Positions 45,422 to 60,625 of a DNA stretch of 64,000 bases are shown piece after piece. The translations under genes and the position numbers were made by a program. The DNA lies in NCBI RefSeq assembly GCF_014647835.1, contig NZ_BMPY01000016.1:94873-158872 (forward strand). Direction: 5' to 3'. Within the stretch, counting starts at the first letter, position 1, and the number at the start of each line of letters is the position of its first letter. This stretch comes from Microbispora rosea subsp. aerata (GTDB taxonomy: Bacteria; Actinomycetota; Actinomycetes; Streptosporangiales; Streptosporangiaceae). The notes beneath the pieces are model-generated. The model was not told where the DNA came from and did not search any database. It saw only the letters and a program-made list of their open reading frames with translations.

Positions 45422-45586
45422 GATTCTTTCATGCCGACGTCACGACCTGTTCTCACAGGCGCGAGGCCCCGCGATCCCGAGCGCGGAGACGGCGAAACAG
45501 ACGTCTGCGGGCGGCGGGCACGGCGGACCGCCGCGCGGCCGGTCAAGGGCGGCGAAGGGGCGCGCCCGCGCGCCGGCGCCGGGATG

Positions 45587-45597
45587 TGAAACTTTCA
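45587..45597. promoter_or_regulatory. TGAAACTTTCA box (hydrolase operator 3)
   Basis: Third exact copy, extended on both sides to GTGAAACTTTCAC. It is 305 bp upstream of the GH54 gene in the 763-bp divergent intergenic region (45139-45901), which otherwise shows only regulatory sequence. Confidence 0.6.
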
Positions 45598-45826
45598 CGC
45601 CGCCCCCCGCGCCGCTCGCGTGGCCGGTCAGTCCCGTACGCCGCGACATGAGGCGAACACCACGCAATCGCCCCTGACGAGCGGCGACGCATCCGCACCC
45701 ATGAGGTCCGCTGTCGGGACCCGCCGTACGCGAATCCGGGCCTTGACGGAGATCAGTCAGACGCCAACACTGAGCGCACCGATCCCCGTACGCGACTGTG
45801 AGACGACGGCGACCCACAGTCGCGAA

Positions 45827-45840
45827 TGTTAACGTTAACA
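45827..45840. promoter_or_regulatory. TGTTAACGTTAACA operator before the GH54 gene
   Basis: A perfect 14-bp CG-centred palindrome, 61 bp before the GH54 start codon. It is near-identical to the site before the GH43 arabinanase gene (21804-21817) and of the general LacI/AraR operator form. Confidence 0.6.
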
Positions 45841-45901
45841 ACCCCAAAACCGGACGACACCCCCAAGGAGACACCCCCCAACAGGAAGGCACGAAGGCGT
45901 C

Positions 45902-47461
45902 ATGATTCCCCGACTAAGGCACCTCAGGAGGGCGTCGCTTTCCGCGGGCGCGGCGATCGCACTCGCCGCCGGCCTGCTGGCTGAGCTATCCGCACCGTCG
46001 GAGGCCGCCACTCAGGGGCCGTGTGACATCTACGCCGCGGGCGGCACGCCGTGCGTGGCGGCGCACAGCACGACCCGGGCGCTCTACGGCGGCTACAACG
46101 GCCCGCTCTACCAGGTGCGCCGTTCCTCGGACCACGCCACTCGCGACATCGGGGTGCTGAGCACGGGCGGAGTGGCCAACGCCGCCGCCCAGGACTCGTT
46201 CTGCTCCGGCACGAACTGCTTCATCACGAAGATCTACGACCAGTCGGGCCGGGGCAACCACCTCACCCAGGCGCCTCCCGGCGGGTTCCGCGGTCCGGCC
46301 GCCGGCGGATACGACAACTTCGCGATCGCGACCGCGGCGCCGGTCACGGTGGGCGGCCAGAAGGCCTACGGCGTCTACGTGTCGCCGGGCACCGGCTACC
46401 GCAACAACAGCACCAACGGCGTGGCCACGGGCGACCAGCCGGAGGGCATGTACGCCATCTTCGACGGCACCCATTACAACAACGGCTGCTGCTTCGACTA
46501 CGGCAACGCCGAGACCAGCAGCCTCAACACCGGCAACGGCCACATGGAGGCCATCTACTTCGGCAACAACTCGTATTGGGGCTACGGCGCGGGCAACGGT
46601 CCCTGGATCATGGCCGACCTGGAGAACGGCCTGTTCTCCGGCGTGAACCAGAAGTACAACGCGAACGACCCGAGCATCAGCCACCGGTTCCTGACCGCCA
46701 TCGTCAAGGGCGAGCCGAACCACTGGGCCATCCGTGGCGGCAACGCCCAGTCGGGCGGCCTGTCGACGTTCTACAACGGGGTGCGCCCCAACGTCGCGGG
46801 CTACAACCCGATGCATAAGGAAGGGGCCATCATCCTCGGCATCGGAGGCGACAACAGCGTCAGCGGCCGGGGCACCTTCTACGAGGGCGCCATGACCTAC
46901 GGCTACCCGTCGGACGCAACGGAGAACGCCGTACAGGCCAACATCGTCGCCGCCGGATACGCCACGCGGGCGGACGGCGTCCAGAACGGCACGCTCACCC
47001 CCGGCGCGTCCATCTCGCTGCGGGCGACGACGGCCTGCTGCACCACCCGCTACGTCAGGCACCAGAACGACCAGGCCCTCACGTCGGTGGTCTCGTCGTC
47101 CAGCTCGGTCCTCGACAAGAGCGACGCCACCTGGATCGTGCACCGCGGCCTGGCCAACAGCTCGTGCGTGTCGTTCGAGTCGAGGAACTACCCCGGCGAC
47201 TTCCTGCGCCACTACAACTACCAGCTCTACCGCCAGCACAACGACGGCAGCTCGCAGTTCGCGGCGGACGCCACCTTCTGCCCGCAGGCCGGGAAGAACG
47301 GGCAGGGCACCTCGTTCGCGTCCTACAACTACCCGACCCGGTTCCTGCGCCACTACGACAACACCCTCTACATCGCCAGCGACGGGGGCTCGAACACCTT
47401 CGACAGCTCCAGATTGTGGGCCGACGACGTCAGCTGGGTCGTCTCCCAGCCCTGGGGGTAG
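45902..47461 (+). CDS. abfB: Secreted GH54 alpha-L-arabinofuranosidase with CBM42
   Basis: A 519-residue secreted enzyme of the AbfB type (EC 3.2.1.55). A signal peptide of about 35 residues precedes the mature sequence GPCDIYAAGGTPCVAAHS, typical of GH54. The catalytic beta-sandwich has the nucleophile candidate Glu in NGHMEAIYFG (about 216) and the acid candidate Asp in GIGGDNSVSGRG (about 317), with paired cysteines such as CC in NNGCCFDYG. From about residue 370 an arabinose-binding CBM42 beta-trefoil follows (TTRYVRHQND, FLRHYNYQLY, FLRHYDNTLY). It removes arabinose side chains from arabinoxylan and arabinan and would work with the divergent xylanase. Confidence 0.93.
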   Translation: MIPRLRHLRRASLSAGAAIALAAGLLAELSAPSEAATQGPCDIYAAGGTPCVAAHSTTRALYGGYNGPLYQVRRSSDHATRDIGVLSTGGVANAAAQDSFCSGTNCFITKIYDQSGRGNHLTQAPPGGFRGPAAGGYDNFAIATAAPVTVGGQKAYGVYVSPGTGYRNNSTNGVATGDQPEGMYAIFDGTHYNNGCCFDYGNAETSSLNTGNGHMEAIYFGNNSYWGYGAGNGPWIMADLENGLFSGVNQKYNANDPSISHRFLTAIVKGEPNHWAIRGGNAQSGGLSTFYNGVRPNVAGYNPMHKEGAIILGIGGDNSVSGRGTFYEGAMTYGYPSDATENAVQANIVAAGYATRADGVQNGTLTPGASISLRATTACCTTRYVRHQNDQALTSVVSSSSSVLDKSDATWIVHRGLANSSCVSFESRNYPGDFLRHYNYQLYRQHNDGSSQFAADATFCPQAGKNGQGTSFASYNYPTRFLRHYDNTLYIASDGGSNTFDSSRLWADDVSWVVSQPWG

Positions 47462-47489
47462 CTCCCGGCTCCTCCGTACGATGTACGAC

Positions 47490-47522
47490 CGATGCCGCTC
47501 CCGATCCCCGGGGGCGGCATCG
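47490..47522 (+). terminator. Terminator after the GH54 gene
   Basis: CGATGCCGC (47490-47498) pairs with GCGGCATCG (47514-47522), with additional C/G pairing inside, followed by T-rich CCATTTGT. It begins 29 bp past the GH54 stop. Confidence 0.75.
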
Positions 47523-47530
47523 CCATTTGT

Positions 47531-47543
47531 CTGACTATGTCAG
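47531..47543. promoter_or_regulatory. Short inverted repeat upstream of the NRPS operon
   Basis: CTGACTATGTCAG has perfect 5-bp arms around TAT, in the AT-rich 180-bp region between the GH54 terminator and the first NRPS gene. It may be an operator of the NRPS promoter. Confidence 0.3.
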
Positions 47544-47701
47544 TAAATGTCGTCAATTTCCGAACAATTACATGTCAAGCATAGCTTCACAACACTGAGA
47601 TAACGAAAGGATCTTCGACCTAACTCGTTCCAGGCCCTATTTGTGACGATGCCCGCGTGCGATCTTGCACCACCTTTCCTTACCACTGGAGGAGACCACA
47701 G

Positions 47702-52620
<4,919 letters not shown>

Positions 52621-52624
<4 letters not shown>

Positions 52625-55600
52625 CCGTCAGCGACGCGCGCCGCGGCGCCCTGGCGGAGCGGCTCGCCGCCGCCCGGCGCGCCGCCGCCCGGGCCGTCCC
52701 GGCGATCCCGGTCAGGGACGGGGACGGCGGCCCCGCTCCCCTGTCGCCCGCGCAGGCCCGGCTGTGGTTCCTCGCGCAGCTCGACGACGTGGCCGCCTAC
52801 AACGTGCCGGCCGTCGTACGGCTGCGCGGCGAGCTGGACGTCCCGGCGCTGCTCGGCGCCGTACGCGACCTCGTCGACCGGCACGAGGTGCTGCGCAGCC
52901 TGTTCACCGACGGCGGCGCGGTCCCCGTCGACGGCGGCCGGGTCCCGGTCACGGTCGAGGACCTCGACGACGCCGCGTCGCTCGGCGCGCGGCTTCAAGA
53001 GGAGCTCGCCCGCCCGTTCGCGCTGGACGCGCAGCCGCCCACCCGCGCCCTGCTGCTCCGCCTCGGCCCCCGCGACCACGTGCTGGCGCTCACCGTGCAC
53101 CACATCGCGTTCGACGCCTGGTCGCGCAACCTGGCGCTGGCCGAGCTGGCCGCCCTGTACGCGGCGCGGCTCGGGCTCGCCGACCCGCCCGAGCCGCCGA
53201 AGGTGCAGTACGCCGACTACGCGGCCTGGCTCGCCGGGCAGCCGGAGGGAGACCTCGACTGGTGGGCCCGGCGGCTGGCCGGGCTCGAACCGGTCCTCGA
53301 CCTTCCGGTGGACCGGCCGCGCCCCACGATCGCCGACTGGACGGGCGCCACCGTCCCCGTACGGGTCGATCCCGCGCTGACCGCCCGGGTGCGCGCGGCC
53401 GCCGCCGAGACCGGCTGCACGCCGTTCATGGTGCTGCTGGCCGCGTGGCAGGAGCTGCTCGGCCGGATCTGCGGCACCGACGACGTGCCGGTCGGCGTGC
53501 CCGAGGCGGGCCGGCTGCACCCGGACACCGCGCGGATGCTGGGCTGCTTCGTCAACACGCTCGTCCTGCGGGGCGACAGGTCCGGCGAGCCGACCGGCCG
53601 CGAGCTGCTGGCCCGGACCAAGGCCGCCGTGCTCGACGCGCTCACCCACCGCGACGTGCCGTTCGACCGGATCGTGGAGCACCTGCACCCCGAGCGCAAC
53701 CTCGCCACCACGCCCATATTCCAGGTGCTGCTCAACGTGCTGGAGGACGGCCAGCAGACGCCGGACTTCCCCGGCCTGGCCGCCGAGCAGGTGCCGATCG
53801 CCCTGCGCACCACCAAGTACGACCTCAACCTCGGCCTGGACAACATGGGCGAGACGTACGAGGGTGAGCTGGCCTACCGCGTCGACCTGTTCGACGAGGC
53901 GACCGCGCGGCGCGTCGCCGGCTGGTTCACGCACCTGCTCGACGGCATGCTCGGCGACCTCGACGCGCCCGCGGCGGCCGTGCCCCTGGAGCCCGTGACC
54001 GGCCCGGTCGTGTCGGGCACGCGGATGCCGATGGACCTGACCCGGCCGCTGCACGCGTACGTCGGCGACCACGCCCGCCGCGCGCCGGAAAGGACGGCGG
54101 TGACCGACGTCTCGGGCTCGCTCACGTACGGCGAGGTGGACCGGATGGCCAACCGCCTCGCCCACCGCCTGGTCGCGGCGGGGGTGCGCCCCGACGAGCC
54201 GGTCGGCGTCCTGACCGGCCGCCACCGCGAGCTGGTTCCCGCGCTCCTCGGCGTGCTGCGCGCGGGCGGGGCGTACCTGCCGATGGACCCCTTCTATCCC
54301 GACGACCGCCTCGGCTACATGCTGGAGACGGCCGGGGCGCGGATCGTGCTGGCCGATCCCGAGCACGCGGGCCGCCTGCCCGGCACGCTGGTCCTGCCCG
54401 AGCTGCTGGCCACCGGGCCCGAGGACCCGCCGGATGTCGACGTCGCCCCCGACAACCTCATCCACGTGATCTTCACCTCCGGCTCGACCGGGCGGCCCAA
54501 GGGCGCCGCGATCGAGCACCGCTCCGCCCTGCACTACCTGCACGGCCTGGCCGAGCTGGTGCCCGACGTGTACGAGTCGTACGGCGTGGTCTCCACCACC
54601 GCCGCCGACCTGGGGCTGACCTGCCTGTACGGCGCGCTGTTCCGGGGGGCCGCGGTCCATCTGGTGGACCAGGAGACCGCCACCGACCCCGAGGCGTACG
54701 CCGCCTACCTCGCCGCCCACCGGGTCGACGTGATCAAGATGGTGCCGAGCCATCTGGAGCTGCTGGCCGCCCACGGCGACCTGGGCCGGATGCTGCCGCG
54801 CCGCCTGCTGATCCTCGCCGGCGAGGCGACGTCGTGGGAGCTGGCCGAGCGCATCCGCGCGGCCCGCCCCGACCTGGAGCTGCAGATCCACTGTGGGCCG
54901 ACGGAGACGACGGTCTCGGTGCTCGGCGGCCGGGCGCCGGACACGCCCACGGGGGCGGGGTCGGTGCCGCTCGGCCGGCCGTTCCCCGGGGTGGACTGCC
55001 ACATCGTGGACCGCGCCGGCCGCCCGCTGCCCCCCGGCGTGCCGGGCGAGCTGTGGGTGGCGGGCCCGAGCGTGGGCCGCGGCTACCTGAACCACCCGGA
55101 CCTCACCGCGCAGCGCTTCGTCCCCGACCCGGTGACCGGCACGCGGCGCTGCTACCGCACCGGCGACCGGGTCCGCCTCAACTCCGCGGGGCTCGTGGAG
55201 TTTCTCGGCCGGGTCGACGACCAGGTCAAGATCAGAGGCTTCCGGGTGGAGCTGGGCGAGGTCAAGACCGCCCTGCAGGAGCAGCCCGGGGTGCGGGAGG
55301 CCGTGGTCCTGCCGATCGGCGAGGGACACTCCCGGCGGCTGGCCGCCTGGGTCGCGCCCGCCACCGTGGACCTCTCCGCCGTGCGGGCCGGGCTGCGCGA
55401 GCGGCTGCCCGACTACATGGTGCCGTCCGCGATCGCCGTGCTCGACGCGCTGCCGCTCACCCCGAACGGCAAGATCGACCGGGCCCGCCTGCCGGCCCCC
55501 GAGCCGGCGCCCGCCGCCGAACGCGTGCCGCCGAGCACGCCGACCGAGCTGCGCATCGCCGCCGTCTGGGCCGACGTCCTGGGCGTGACCGGCTTCGGCG

Positions 55601-57948
55601 TCGACGACGACTTCTTCGCGCTGGGCGGCGACTCCTTCCGCGCGGTGCGCGCGGTGCGGGAGATCGACCCGGCGCTCCGGGTGATCGACCTGTTCACCCG
55701 GCCCACCATCCGTGAGCTCGCCGCCCACCTCGACTCCGGCGCGCAGGCCCCCGCCGGGCTGCTGCACCGCCTGGCGGGCCCGCGCACGGCGAGCCGCACT
55801 CTCGTCTGCCTGCCGTACGGAGGCGGCTCGGCCGCCGCCTTCCGGCCGCTCGCCGCCGAGCTGGCCCGCCGCTCGCCCGGGACGGCGGTGGTCGCCGTCG
55901 AGCTGCCCGGCCACGACTCGGCGCGTCCGGACGAGGCCATGCTGCCGATCCCGGACCTGGCCGACCGCCTCACCGCCGAGCTGGCCGCGATCTCCGGGCC
56001 GATCGCGCTGTACGGCCACTGCGTCGGGTCGGCCGCCACGATGGAGCTGGCGCTGCGCCTGGAGGAGGCGGGGACGCCGGTCGCCGGCGTCGTCGTCGGC
56101 GGCAGCTTCCCCGACGCGCGGCTGCCCGGGCGGCTGTCGGCCTGGTGGAACCGGCGCTTCCCGTCCCACCGGTGGTCCTCCGACCGGGCCCAGCGCGACT
56201 TCCTGCGCACGCTCGGCGCGGTGGACGACGACTTCGGCGACACCGGGATCATGCTGCGTGCCCTGCGGCACGACGTCGAGGAGGCGCAGGCGTGGTTCAG
56301 CCGCCACCTCGACTCCCCGGCGTACGAGGAGCGCAGGCTCAAGGTGCCGCTGCTGTGCGTGATCGGCGAGCGCGACCGGTCGACCGAGCTCTACCGGGAG
56401 CGTTACCGCGAATGGGGCGCGTTCGCCGAACGGGTCGAGCTGGCCACGATCCCCCGGGCCGGTCACTACTTCCTCAAACACCAGGCCGAGACGCTGGCGC
56501 GGCTGATCGACGAGCGGCTGGACCGCTGGGCGGGCGGCGACCTGCCCGAGCCGGTGGGGCGGGTCGAGGTCGCCGGGCAGAGCGCCCGGCGCGACCTGCG
56601 CCGCTTCTACACGGTCGCGGCCGGGCAGACCCTGTCTCTGCTCGGCGCCGCGCTGACCTCCTTCGCGCTGGGCGTGTGGGCCTACCAGGAGAACGGCCGG
56701 GTGCTGGACTACGCCCTGGTCAGCATGCTCGCCCTGCTGCCGTCGCTGCTGGCGGCGCCGCTGGGCGGCGCGGTCGCCGACCGGGTGGACCGGCGGCTGG
56801 TCATGCTGACCTGCGACGGCGTCTCGGCCGCGGCCACCGCGGCCCTGGTGATCCTGCTGTGGCTGGGGCGTCTGGAGGTCTGGCAGGTCGGCGTCATCGC
56901 GGGGCTGCTCTCGCTGGTGACGGCGTTCCACCGGCCCGCCTACCTGGCGGCGGTCGCGCAACTGGTGCCCAAGCCGTACCTCATGCAGGCCAACGCGCTG
57001 GCCAACCTCGGCACCGGCCTCGGCATGCTCGTCGGCCCGCTGGGCGGCGCCGCGCTCATCACGGCCGTCGGGCTGCACGGGGTGGTGGCGGTGAACGTCG
57101 CCACGTTCCTCGCCGGGCTCGGCACGCTGCTGCTGGTCCGCTTCCCCGACCGGCTGTTCCGCCGCCTGGAGGAGTCCTTCTGGCAGGCCATCACCGGCGG
57201 CTGGCGCTTCCTCGTACGGCGGCGCCCGCTGATGATCATGATCGGGTTCTTCGTCGTGGAGAACTACCTCGGCATGCTGGCCCAGGCCGTGACCGTGCCC
57301 GCGGTGCTGTCGTTCGGCGACGTCGGGGGCGTGGGCGTGGTGACCGCGATGCAGGGCCTGGGCGCGGTGCTCGGCTCCCTGGTCATGGTGTTCTGGAGCG
57401 GCACCGAGCGGCGCGCGATCGGGATGGTCGGCTTCGTCATCGGGTTCGGGGCCGGGGTGCTGCTGGTCGGCCTGCGGCCCTCGCTCCCGCTGGCCGCCTT
57501 CGGCGGGCTGATGTCGTGGGCGTTCCTCAGCGTGCTGAACGCGCACTGGCTCGCGATCATCCAGCTCAAGGTCGGGCTGGAGCTGCAGGGGCGGGTGCTG
57601 GCCACCAACCAGATGCTCGCCGTGTCCATGACGCCGCTGGCGTTCCTCACCGCGCCGGTGCTCGCGGACGACGTCTTCGGGCCGCTGCTCGTCCCGGGCG
57701 GCGCGCTCGCGGACACGGTCGTCGGCGACGTCGTCGGCGTGGGGCCGGGGCGCGGCGTCGCGCTGCTGCTGGTCGCCTGCGGGGCGCTGCTGGTGCTGTG
57801 GGGCGCGCTGGGACTGTGGTTCCGGCCGCTGCGGCGCATGGAGGACGCGCTGCCCGACGCGGTCGCGGGCGCCGAGATCGCCGACGACCTGGACGCCGTC
57901 CAGAGCGAGGCGGACGCCAAGCTCCTGGAGGGCGCGGCCAGGACATAG
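52621..57948 (+). CDS. Non-ribosomal peptide synthetase module 3 with thioesterase and fused MFS exporter (C-A-T-TE-MFS)
   Basis: A 1775-residue fusion. The C domain (about 40-460) has VHHIAFDAWS (DG changed to DA). The A domain (about 475-960) has FTSGSTGRPKG at 618 but a divergent A4 region (TTAADLGLTC). The carrier reads ALGGDSFRAV (about 1000). The thioesterase (about 1060-1305) has the elbow YGHCVGSAA, so Cys1134 stands where the nucleophilic Ser should be, with a His in PRAGHYFLKH. From about 1325 to the end is a 12-helix MFS_3/EntS-like exporter. It should release and export the tripeptide. GTG at 52621 overlaps the first NRPS stop; no MbtH gene is visible. Confidence 0.9.
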
Positions 57949-58117
57949 CCGTCGCGGCGCCCCGGCACGGAGCCTCCCCCCGGACCGTACCCCGGTGTGG
58001 AGCCCTTCCCGACCGCGCCTCGGCATGGGCCCCCGCCTGCCCGCACCCCGGCCTACAGCCCTTCCTCGACCTCCGCGAGCCCGCGTACGTCGTCCCGCCG
58101 TCCGCCGGTGGCCCCGG

Positions 58118-58137
58118 GCCCCGGCGGCGGCCGGGGC
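58118..58137 (+). terminator. Possible terminator after the NRPS operon
   Basis: GCCCCGG (58118-58124) and CCGGGGC (58131-58137), a six-base loop, 170 bp past the NRPS stop, within a very GC-rich stretch. The remaining 57949-58348 shows no gene. Confidence 0.3.
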
Positions 58138-58348
58138 GGGGCACCTGCCCAACCGGGCGTCGGCGCGCGGACCCGGGCCGTACGTCCAGTGGGGTTGTCC
58201 GCGAGCCTCGGCCGAGTCGCGCCGGAGGCACATGAGGTCTCGGCCAAGCCCGCTCCGCCGGGCACAACCCTCGCGGTCTCTCCCCGATGAACGGCGGCAC
58301 GAGCCGGGAGTGGACCTGGACGGCGTCCGCCGCGAGCGGGCCCTGGAT

Positions 58349-58369
58349 TTGCCTACAACTATTAGGCAA
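58349..58369. promoter_or_regulatory. Inverted-repeat operator of the NRPS-linked TetR gene
   Basis: TTGCCTA (58349-58355) and TAGGCAA (58363-58369) form a perfect 7-bp inverted repeat with a seven-base spacer, 36 bp before the TetR start, in an AT-rich island. It is probably the autoregulatory site. Confidence 0.6.
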
Positions 58370-58405
58370 TTACATAATGTGTTCAGGCCGAGCGGGGAGA
58401 GGGGT

Positions 58406-58975
58406 ATGGCGCGGGCGGGGCTGACCACGGAACGCCTGATCCAAGCGGGGGCCGAGCTGGCCGACGAGGTCGGCTTCGACCAGGTGACGATCTCGGCGCT
58501 GGCCCGGCGGTTCGGGGTGACGGTCGCGAGCCTGTACTCGCACGTGAAGAGCTCCCATGACCTCAAGACCGGGATCGCCCTGCTCGCTTTGGAGGAGCTC
58601 GCCGACCGGGCCGCGCACGCGCTGGCCGGACGCGCCGGCCGGGACGCCCTGGTCGCCTTCGCGGACGCCTACCGCGACTACGCCCGGCGGCATCCCGGCC
58701 GCTTCGCCGCCGCCGGGTTCAGGCTCGACCCCGAGGCGGCGGCCCGCAGCGCCGGCGCCAGGCACGCGCAGATGACACGGGCGATCCTGCGCGGTTACGA
58801 CCTGGCGGAGCCGGACCAGACCCACGCCGTCCGCATGCTGGGCAGCGTCTTCCACGGCTACGTCAGCCTGGAGATGAACGGAGGCTTCAGCCACACCGCC
58901 GTCGACACGGAGGAGTCCTGGGCGTGGATCGTGGACTCCCTCGACGCCATGCTGCGCAACCGGGCCACACCCTGA
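58406..58975 (+). CDS. TetR family regulator with WHG-type C-terminal domain
   Basis: A 189-residue repressor. The TetR helix-turn-helix is at residues 8-52 (LIQAGAELADEVGFDQVTIS, then FGVTVASLYSHVKSSHDLK), and the C-terminal helices (YRDYARRHPGRFAAA ... MLGSVFHGYVSLEMNGGF) match the WHG subgroup. ATG at 58406 follows GGGGAGAGGGG. It lies 457 bp downstream of the NRPS-MFS gene on the same strand and is the only regulator near the cluster, so it may sense the peptide or its target, but its own operator is the only matching site I found. Confidence 0.88.
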   Translation: MARAGLTTERLIQAGAELADEVGFDQVTISALARRFGVTVASLYSHVKSSHDLKTGIALLALEELADRAAHALAGRAGRDALVAFADAYRDYARRHPGRFAAAGFRLDPEAAARSAGARHAQMTRAILRGYDLAEPDQTHAVRMLGSVFHGYVSLEMNGGFSHTAVDTEESWAWIVDSLDAMLRNRATP

Positions 58976-58984
58976 CTCCCGGGC

Positions 58985-59155
58985 ACCGCACTCGGCCCAG
59001 GGTGGTCAGGTGGGCGATGTAGTCGAGGACGCTCGCCGTGGCGGCCGACCGGAGGACGCGCCGTCGGCGGCGCACCAGTCGCAGAACCTGGCCCAGTCCT
59101 CGGCATAGGCCCGGTGGGTGTTGTCCGAGAGGGCTGCTGGAGGTTGTTCGGCGGC
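58985..59155 (-). pseudogene. Tyrosine recombinase N-terminal (core-binding) remnant
   Basis: On the minus strand one frame reads ALSDNTHRAYAEDWARFCDW, then CAADGAS, and an adjacent frame continues ATASVLDYIAHLTTLGR. This is the SAM-like core-binding domain of a phage-type integrase, interrupted by a frameshift. No catalytic part follows on this strand. Confidence 0.65.
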
Positions 59156-59299
59156 CCCCTCTAAGGACCTCCTTGACTGAGGTCGGGATGTTCGACTGCG
59201 TCGAGCGGGCCGACTCGGCGATCCTATCCCGCCACACCGATACGGGCACCGAGCGACCGAACACCAAACCCATCATCGAAGACCTCACTTTCTTACGGA

Positions 59300-59655
59300 A
59301 GGACTGGAAGTCTTCATCGCAACCTCCAAGACCGACTGCGACGCCCGCGGCGTCAGCGCGCCGCTGCCGTACGGCTCCTAGGACCCTGCCTGATATGGGT
59401 CGAGCCGACTTGGCTGGAGCTCCTCGCCGAGCACGGCATCACCAGCGGGCCGCTGCTCCGCGCGACCGACAAGAACGGCCCGGGCGCGGGCGCGACCGGT
59501 CACGACGGAATGCCCGTACGGCAGGTGGCCGCGACGACGGCATCCGCATGACCCCCGAGCGATCAATCTGGTCGTCAAGGAAGCCGCCCGAGCGGCTGAC
59601 CTCCCCGCACGCCGACCGGTACTCCGCCCAACGGCCCGCGCGCCGACAGGGCCAC
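59300..59655 (+). pseudogene. Tyrosine recombinase C-terminal remnant, opposite orientation
   Basis: On the plus strand, in three changing frames, come VFIATSKTDCDARG then SAPLPYGS, LELLAEHGITSGPLLR then ATDKNG, and INLVVKEAARAADLP then ADRYSAQ. These match successive segments of the integrase catalytic domain (the 'SKTDxxGxG', 'ITSGPLFR' and 'YSGHSLR' regions). Stops and frameshifts separate them. Together with the N-terminal piece on the other strand this indicates an inversion through a dead integrase, or two dead integrases. Confidence 0.6.
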
Positions 59656-59746
59656 GGACTCGGACGCTGCCAGCACGACCACTGGTCGGAGAAGTGGAAG
59701 CGCTCCGGGTCTGAGGGAGGCTCGATTCTCCTGAGAGGATCGAGCC

Positions 59747-60360
59747 ATGGCACGTCCGCCTCCCTACCCAGCAGAGCTTCGCGAGCGTGCGGTACACATG
59801 GTCGCTGAGATCCGCCCAAACTACCCCACCGAGTGATCCGCAATGAAGCCGGTCGCGGCGAAGCTGGGTATCGGCGCGGCTGAGACGGTGCGCACATGGG
59901 TCCGCCGGGCCGAGATCGACGCAGGCCGGCGGCCGGGAACGGCCACTGCGGAGGCCGAGGAGATCAAGCGGCTGCAAGCGGAGGTCGCCGAACTGCGACG
60001 CGCCAATGAGTTCTTGAAGGCGGCGTCGGCTTTCTTCGCGGCCGAGCTCGACCGGCCGCACAAGCGCTTGTAGCGATTCATCGACGCGTTCAAGCAAGTG
60101 TTCGGGGTCGAGCCTATCTGCCGTGTGCTGACCGCGTACGGGCTGAAGATCGCAACTAGCACCTACTACGCCGCCAAGAGCAGGCGGCCCAGCGTCCGAG
60201 CTCTACGCGATGAACAGCTCAAAGAGCACATCAGCCGCCTTCACGCCAGCAACTACGGCGTCTACGGAGCTCGCAAGGTCTGGCGGCAGTGCACCGCGAA
60301 GGGATCGAGGTGGCACGCTGCACCGTCGCCCGGCTGATGCGTGAGCTCGGCCCTGACTTG
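59747..60360 (+). pseudogene. Dead IS3-family transposase (orfA-orfB remnant)
   Basis: orfA starts at 59747 (RPPPYPAELRERAVHMVAEI), but TGA at 59834-59836 stands where homologues have Trp (PTE-stop-SAMKPVAAKLG). The frame then continues to 60073 through ETVRTWVRRAEIDAG and a Leu-zipper (EIKRLQAEVAELRRANEFLK). orfB follows (FIDAFKQVFGVEPICRVLTA then YGL) and is frameshifted after VYGARKVWRQ into HREGIEVARCTVARLMRELG, then truncated. The DDE catalytic core is missing. Non-functional. Confidence 0.8.
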
Positions 60361-60600
60361 GCTCACGTTTCAGCTGGCCGGCTCGTCATCGTCCAGTTCC
60401 CAACCTACGCCCCAGCTTCAACCCCACCGAAGGCATCTTGCCCCCTACTCAAACGTGGTGCCCTGGCCAACCTCGCCGACGACCTGCCCCAGCTCGTCCG
60501 CGTCATCGAGCACGCCCTGAACAAAATCCGGTATCCCGGGCAAAACATCAGCTGGGCTCGCTGTCCACCAATACGTATGGATCCACCTCGTCGCCCATAA
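60361..60600 (+). pseudogene. IS630-like transposase tail fused to the IS3 remnant
   Basis: Directly after the IS3 orfB break the frame reads LVIVQFPTYAPAS, while the neighbouring frame gives FNPTEGI, followed by KRGALANLADDLPQLVRVIE then HALNKIRYPGQ. Intact IS630-type transposases have 'LPxYAPxLNPxEGxWxxLKR' followed by such a helical end. The segment is frameshifted and lacks everything upstream, so it is a remnant joined by deletion. Confidence 0.6.
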
Positions 60601-60625
60601 CCCAGGGCGAAGAACGTCCGACCTG

